Assembly: GCA_944388615.1 (NCBI GenBank)
Contig: CALXJL010000022.1
Span: 1 to 17,598 of the forward strand
Direction: 5' to 3'
Source of the DNA: an uncultured Clostridia bacterium
GTDB lineage: Bacteria > Bacillota > Clostridia > TANB77 > CAG-508
Length of the DNA: 17,598 nucleotides
Positions 14,983 to 17,598 of this stretch are shown piece after piece; position 1 is the first letter of the stretch, and every line of letters begins with the position of its first letter. The notes under the pieces are model-generated. The model did no database searches and was not told where the DNA came from. It worked only from the letters and a program-made list of their open reading frames with translations. Both the position numbers and the translations under genes were made by a program.

Positions 14983-15174
14983 TTAAAAAATTTTTTCCTT
15001 ATTTTTTATTATTTTTAAAAAATCTAAAACTTCTTTTTTAGGATTTTTAGAATAAAGTATTCCATATGGAATCTTATATTCTGTCTCAAGAGGAATTGTT
15101 ATTAAAGAAGGATGCAAGTCTTTCCAGCAATCTAAAGTGATCAATAAATTTCCATCTTGTTCAGGATTATACAT
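14983..15174 (-). CDS. Orphan C-terminal fragment of a LysR-type regulator (effector-domain tail)
   Basis: 63 residues from the ATG at 15174. The segment LDCWKDLHPSLITIPLETEY and following IPYGILYSKNPKKEVLDFLK is what I recognise as the last part of a LysR substrate-binding domain. The usual protein is about 290-300 residues; the winged helix and most of the effector domain are absent. The open frame extends upstream to a TTG at 15213, but that codon lies before the predicted transcription start. GGAGGTG (15183-15189) sits eight bases before the inner ATG. A near-consensus promoter lies at 15213-15241. So this is either a decayed regulator that by chance kept expression signals, or a deliberately small protein. 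It cannot bind DNA by the usual LysR domain. Confidence 0.6.
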   Translation of the reverse strand: MYNPEQDGNLLITLDCWKDLHPSLITIPLETEYKIPYGILYSKNPKKEVLDFLKIIKNKEKIF

Positions 15175-15182
15175 AGATAACA

Positions 15183-15189
15183 CACCTCC
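15183..15189 (-). promoter_or_regulatory. Ribosome binding site choosing the ATG at 15174
   Basis: GGAGGTG on the minus strand, eight bases before the ATG. It argues against the longer TTG-started form. Confidence 0.65.
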
Positions 15190-15212
15190 AGTGCAAACTT
15201 TTAGTTGGTACA

Positions 15213-15241
15213 ACTATAACTTATTTAGATTACTAAGTCAA
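15213..15241 (-). promoter_or_regulatory. Promoter of the orphan LysR fragment
   Basis: On the minus strand TTGACT (15241-15236) and TATAGT (15218-15213) are spaced by 17 bp. The start point would fall near 15206. Its -35 lies only five bases from the -35 of the divergent HAD promoter. Confidence 0.65.
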
Positions 15242-15246
15242 ACAAA

Positions 15247-15275
15247 TTGACACTATCTACGAGAGTAGTTATATA
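15247..15275 (+). promoter_or_regulatory. Promoter of the HAD nucleotidase gene
   Basis: A perfect TTGACA (15247-15252) lies 17 bp from TATATA (15270-15275). A second possibility is TTGATA (15276-15281), 17 bp, TAGTAT (15299-15304) with a TG extension. Confidence 0.55.
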
Positions 15276-15290
15276 TTGATAATTACTCTT
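15261..15290 (+). promoter_or_regulatory. Inverted repeat over the HAD promoter -10 (operator candidate)
   Basis: GAGTAGTTAT (15263-15272) and ATAATTACTC (15279-15288) form inverted arms with one G-T pair and a six-base centre, extendable by a further A-T and a G-T pair to 15261-15290. It covers the predicted -10, the place expected for a repressor site. No long T-run follows, so a terminator is less likely. Confidence 0.45.
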
Positions 15291-15344
15291 ATTTGTGTTA
15301 GTATAAGTTTATATAAAAGATTAGAAATAGAGTGGAGGTAAGTT

Positions 15345-15935
15345 ATGAATATAGGTATAGATATAGATGGAGTGTTAACAGATTTAGAAAAATGGCAACT
15401 AGACTGTGGAAGTAAATTTGCATTTGAACAATATCATGAAGTTATTATTAATAGTGAAGGGTATGATATAAAAGAAATATTTAATATAGATAGAAATTTG
15501 GATAATGAATTCTGGAAAAAATATTTATTTGACTATGCAACTAAAGAACCAGTAAGAAAATTTGCCGACGAAATAACAAATAAATTACACAATGATGGAA
15601 ATAAATTATTTATTATTACAGCAAGATTAATGACTGACAGTAATACACCTGAAGGTGAAAAAATGAGAAACATAGTAAAAGATTGGCTTAAAAGAAATAA
15701 TATTTATTATGATAAAATTATTTTTAGTCCAGAGGATAAATTAGAAGATTGTTTAAATAATAGTATTGATATAATGATAGAAGATAAGCCAGATAATATA
15801 AATAAAATATCTAAACACATACCAGTAATATGTTTTAATGCAATTTATAACAAGGAATGTAAAGGAACTAATATTTATAGGTGCTACAGCTGGTATGATA
15901 TTTATGCTAAAATTAAAAATTTACAAATACAATAA
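15345..15935 (+). CDS. HAD-superfamily nucleotidase (5'(3')-deoxyribonucleotidase-like)
   Basis: 196 residues. The HAD motifs are all there: motif I GIDIDGVLTD with nucleophile D6 and acid D8, motif II T92 in FIITAR, motif III K132 and motif IV E146-D147 in IMIEDKPDN. The length and the WKKYLFDYA segment fit the NT5C/YqfW-type nucleotidase family, which removes phosphate from nucleoside monophosphates with Mg2+. The exact substrate is not readable. GGAGG (15334-15338) precedes the ATG by six bases. It is transcribed alone from a promoter divergent to the LysR fragment and is closed by a terminator at 15956. Confidence 0.8.
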   Translation: MNIGIDIDGVLTDLEKWQLDCGSKFAFEQYHEVIINSEGYDIKEIFNIDRNLDNEFWKKYLFDYATKEPVRKFADEITNKLHNDGNKLFIITARLMTDSNTPEGEKMRNIVKDWLKRNNIYYDKIIFSPEDKLEDCLNNSIDIMIEDKPDNINKISKHIPVICFNAIYNKECKGTNIYRCYSWYDIYAKIKNLQIQ

Positions 15936-15955
15936 AAAATAATTTATGTATGTTT

Positions 15956-15996
15956 AGAGGAGAACTACTATAAAAATAGAGGTTCTCTTCTTTTAA
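15956..15996 (+). terminator. Rho-independent terminator of the HAD gene
   Basis: A 10-bp stem (15956-15965 with 15982-15991, one G-T pair) has a 16-base loop and is followed by TTTTAATTT. Confidence 0.75.
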
Positions 15997-16031
15997 TTTG
16001 GAAAAATTTATATTTTTTTTATAAAAAGATA

Positions 16032-16060
16032 TTGACAACTGTATATAAACTGAATATACT
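16032..16060 (+). promoter_or_regulatory. Promoter of the GntR-ABC operon
   Basis: Consensus -35 TTGACA (16032-16037), 17-bp spacer, -10 TATACT (16055-16060). This is the strongest promoter match in the window. Confidence 0.85.
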
Positions 16061-16076
16061 GTATATATACAGTATA
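16055..16076 (+). promoter_or_regulatory. Perfect 22-bp palindromic operator (GntR/YtrA-type)
   Basis: Arms 16055-16065 and 16066-16076 are exact complements with core ACTGTATA/TATACAGT. It begins at the -10 and runs over the start point. A half-site ACTGTATATA also lies in the promoter spacer (16038-16047), 20 bp before the same word in the palindrome. The layout predicts autorepression by the GntR protein encoded just downstream. Confidence 0.8.
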
Positions 16077-16081
16077 GAAAA

Positions 16082-16085
16082 GAGG
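16082..16085 (+). promoter_or_regulatory. Ribosome binding site choosing the GntR start at 16093
   Basis: GAGG ends seven bases before the ATG at 16093 but only one base before the ATG at 16087, so the second is used. Confidence 0.7.
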
Positions 16086-16092
16086 AATGGTT

Positions 16093-16467
16093 ATGGATAT
16101 TATAATAAGTAATTCAAGTAATATTCCCTTATATGAGCAAGTGAAAGAGCAAATAAAAAATAAAATAGTTTCTAATGAACTAAAAGCAGGAGAAATTTTA
16201 CCATCAATAAGAAATTTAGCAAAAGATTTGAGAATAAGTGTAATTACTACAAAAAATGCTTATGAAGAATTAGAAAAAGAAGGTTATGTAGAAACTATAC
16301 CAGGAAAAGGAACTTATGTGGCAAATAAAAACACAGAGCTTATAAAAGAGGAACAGTTACAAAAGATAGAAGGGTTAATAGATACTGCTGTATCTATTGC
16401 TAGAATAAGTGGCATTTCTAAAAAAGAGATTCAAGAAATGTTAGATATTTTATATGAGGAGGAATAA
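16093..16467 (+). CDS. GntR-family repressor, YtrA subfamily
   Basis: 124 residues, the short YtrA length. Residues 8-73 are the winged helix-turn-helix: IPLYEQVKEQIKNKI, LPSIRNLAKDLRISVITTKNAYEELEKEGY and the wing GKGTYV. Residues 80-124 are only a small helical dimerisation tail, with no ligand-binding domain, as in YtrA. Such proteins repress neighbouring ABC genes and are relieved by cell-wall antibiotics in Bacillus. The palindrome over its own promoter and the ABC gene six bases downstream fit this. The start at 16093 is chosen over 16087 by RBS spacing. Confidence 0.9.
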   Translation: MDIIISNSSNIPLYEQVKEQIKNKIVSNELKAGEILPSIRNLAKDLRISVITTKNAYEELEKEGYVETIPGKGTYVANKNTELIKEEQLQKIEGLIDTAVSIARISGISKKEIQEMLDILYEEE

Positions 16468-16473
16468 AAGAAA

Positions 16474-17331
16474 ATGGAAAATATTCTAGAAATCAAAAAT
16501 TTGAGCAAAAAATATAATGAATTTGAATTAAAAAATGTAAACTTAAAAGTGCCAAAGGGAATGATTATGGGATTAATAGGAGAAAATGGAGCAGGAAAAA
16601 CAACAACTATAAAGGCAATTTTAAATTTAATTAATATAGATAATGGAGAAATTAATATTTTTGGATTGGACATAAAAAAGTATGAAAAGAAAATTAAGGA
16701 AGATATTGGAGTTGTTTTAGATGATAGCTTTTTTTCAGAATACTTAAATCCAACAGATATAAATAAAATAATGAAAAAAATTTATAAAAATTGGGATGAA
16801 AGATTATATTTTAGGTATTTAGAAGATTTTAAATTACCTAAAAATAAAATATCGAAAGAATATTCTAGTGGTATGAAAATGAAGTTAAAAATAGCAGTAG
16901 CATTATCACATAATCCAAAACTTTTGATATTAGATGAACCAACATCAGGATTAGATCCAGTTGCAAGAAGTGAAATATTAGATATTTTTCAAGATTTTAT
17001 TCAAAATGGAGAAAATTCGATATTTGTATCTAGTCATATAACATCTGATTTAGAACATATTGCAGATTATATTACTTTTATAAATAATGGAAAAATTGCC
17101 TTATCAAAAACAAGAGATGAATTATTAGAAAAGTATGGTATTGTAAAGTGTTCTAAATCAGAATTTGAAAAAATAGATAAAAATGATTATGTAAAATTCA
17201 AAATAAACCGATATGAATATGATATTTTAGTAGAAGATAAAGTAGGGTTTAAAAGAAAATATGATTTTAAGATAATAGATAAACCTACACTAGATGATAT
17301 AATGTTAATTTATATAAAGGGGGAAAAATAA
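16474..17331 (+). CDS. ABC transporter ATP-binding protein (YtrB/BcrA-type)
   Basis: 285 residues. Walker A GENGAGKT (36-43), signature YSSGMKMK (130-137), Walker B LLILDEP (150-156), D-loop SGLD, switch H188. The Q-loop position reads VVLDDSFF, with Asp83 in place of Gln, as is frequent in YtrB-like exporters. The C-terminal 70 residues are a small accessory domain. It pairs with the permease starting two bases after its stop. It is six bases after the GntR gene with GAGGAGG in between, so it is in the same operon. Likely an exporter linked to envelope stress or peptide antibiotics; cargo unknown. Confidence 0.9.
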   Translation: MENILEIKNLSKKYNEFELKNVNLKVPKGMIMGLIGENGAGKTTTIKAILNLINIDNGEINIFGLDIKKYEKKIKEDIGVVLDDSFFSEYLNPTDINKIMKKIYKNWDERLYFRYLEDFKLPKNKISKEYSSGMKMKLKIAVALSHNPKLLILDEPTSGLDPVARSEILDIFQDFIQNGENSIFVSSHITSDLEHIADYITFINNGKIALSKTRDELLEKYGIVKCSKSEFEKIDKNDYVKFKINRYEYDILVEDKVGFKRKYDFKIIDKPTLDDIMLIYIKGEK

Positions 17332-17332
17332 T

Positions 17333-17598
17333 ATGAATATTATTAGTGGTTTAATTACAAAAGATTTATTACAATTAAAAAGTTATAGAAGGACCCTGAT
17401 TATATATGTATTAATATTTGTTTTAACAGGAATAGCTCAGGAAACAACAAAAGGTGTTGGAGTTATGATAGCACTTATGTTGACACTTGGTTTTGGTATG
17501 TTTAGTATGGCAACATTTAATTATGATGAACAATCAAAAACAGATAGATATATTTTAACATTTCCTCTAAATAAAAAAGAAATTTTGTTATCAAAATA
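17333..17598 (+). CDS. ABC-2 type permease (partial, runs off the window)
   Basis: The first 88 residues are visible. An amphipathic start MNIISGLITKDLLQLKSYRR is followed by two hydrophobic helices (about 21-35 and 43-62), then FNYDEQSKTDRYILTFPLNK and KEILLSK. The DE-x-S-K-x-D-x-Y-x-x-x-FPL-x-K segment is typical of the ABC2 membrane family paired with YtrB-like ATPases. AGGGGG at 17318-17323 lies nine bases before the ATG. The rest lies beyond the window. Confidence 0.85.
   Translation, partial: MNIISGLITKDLLQLKSYRRTLIIYVLIFVLTGIAQETTKGVGVMIALMLTLGFGMFSMATFNYDEQSKTDRYILTFPLNKKEILLSK

Noticed and set aside
15175..15213. Longer, TTG-started form of the LysR fragment (76 residues)
   Set aside because: The TTG lies upstream of the predicted transcription start, and the GGAGGTG is placed for the ATG at 15174.

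Overview
The window is very AT-rich (by eye roughly 70-75% A+T) and uses the standard bacterial code. Genes begin with strong AGGAGG-type ribosome binding sites. It carries a complete trimeric [FeFe]-hydrogenase gene set and MacB-, LiaF- and YtrA-type membrane and regulatory genes. This points to a strictly anaerobic low-GC Bacillota, most likely an uncultured Clostridia member. No rRNA, tRNA or CRISPR array is visible, and no intact mobile element is visible.

Layout. Bases 1-533 are a degraded stretch: the tail of an unknown gene, two near-identical 32-bp direct repeats, and between them a frameshifted remnant resembling the DUF1016/YhcG nuclease N-terminal domain. Bases 534-3232 hold a tight three-gene membrane module: an FtsH-like AAA+ protein lacking the peptidase domain, a LiaF-like four-helix protein, and a membrane-anchored beta-solenoid protein whose start overlaps the preceding stop. 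Bases 3336-4394 hold a single FMN-dependent nitronate monooxygenase-like gene, flanked on both sides by look-alike terminators. Bases 4482-8528 are the hydCBA operon for an NAD(H)-linked, probably electron-bifurcating, [FeFe]-hydrogenase. Bases 8635-10940 hold a YwaF/TIGR02206 membrane protein, a short-chain dehydrogenase with its own promoter, and a FlaR-like P-loop protein. Bases 11063-14296 hold one large fused ABC transporter (ATPase plus FtsX-type permease with a roughly 650-residue outer domain). Complex GTCCC-rich palindromes sit at 8541-8597 and 10941-11019.

From 14387 to 15174 two genes lie on the minus strand: a DUF2798-type membrane protein and a 63-residue orphan corresponding to the C-terminal end of a LysR-type regulator. 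The orphan has its own promoter, back to back with the promoter of a plus-strand HAD-family nucleotidase (15345-15935). The window ends with an autoregulated-looking YtrA-type operon: GntR repressor, ABC ATPase, and a permease that runs off the edge. Its promoter is overlaid by a perfect 22-bp palindrome.

How they work together. The hydrogenase operon is the clearest metabolic unit: it would couple NADH and reduced ferredoxin to H2 formation or uptake. Three groups (FtsH-like/LiaF-like/solenoid, the MacB-like ABC protein, the YtrA-type ABC operon) are of kinds often linked to envelope stress or antimicrobial-peptide responses. That shared theme is inference. The most unusual items are the protease-less FtsH with a changed pore loop, the independently expressed LysR fragment, the modular palindromes, and the repeat-flanked nuclease relic.
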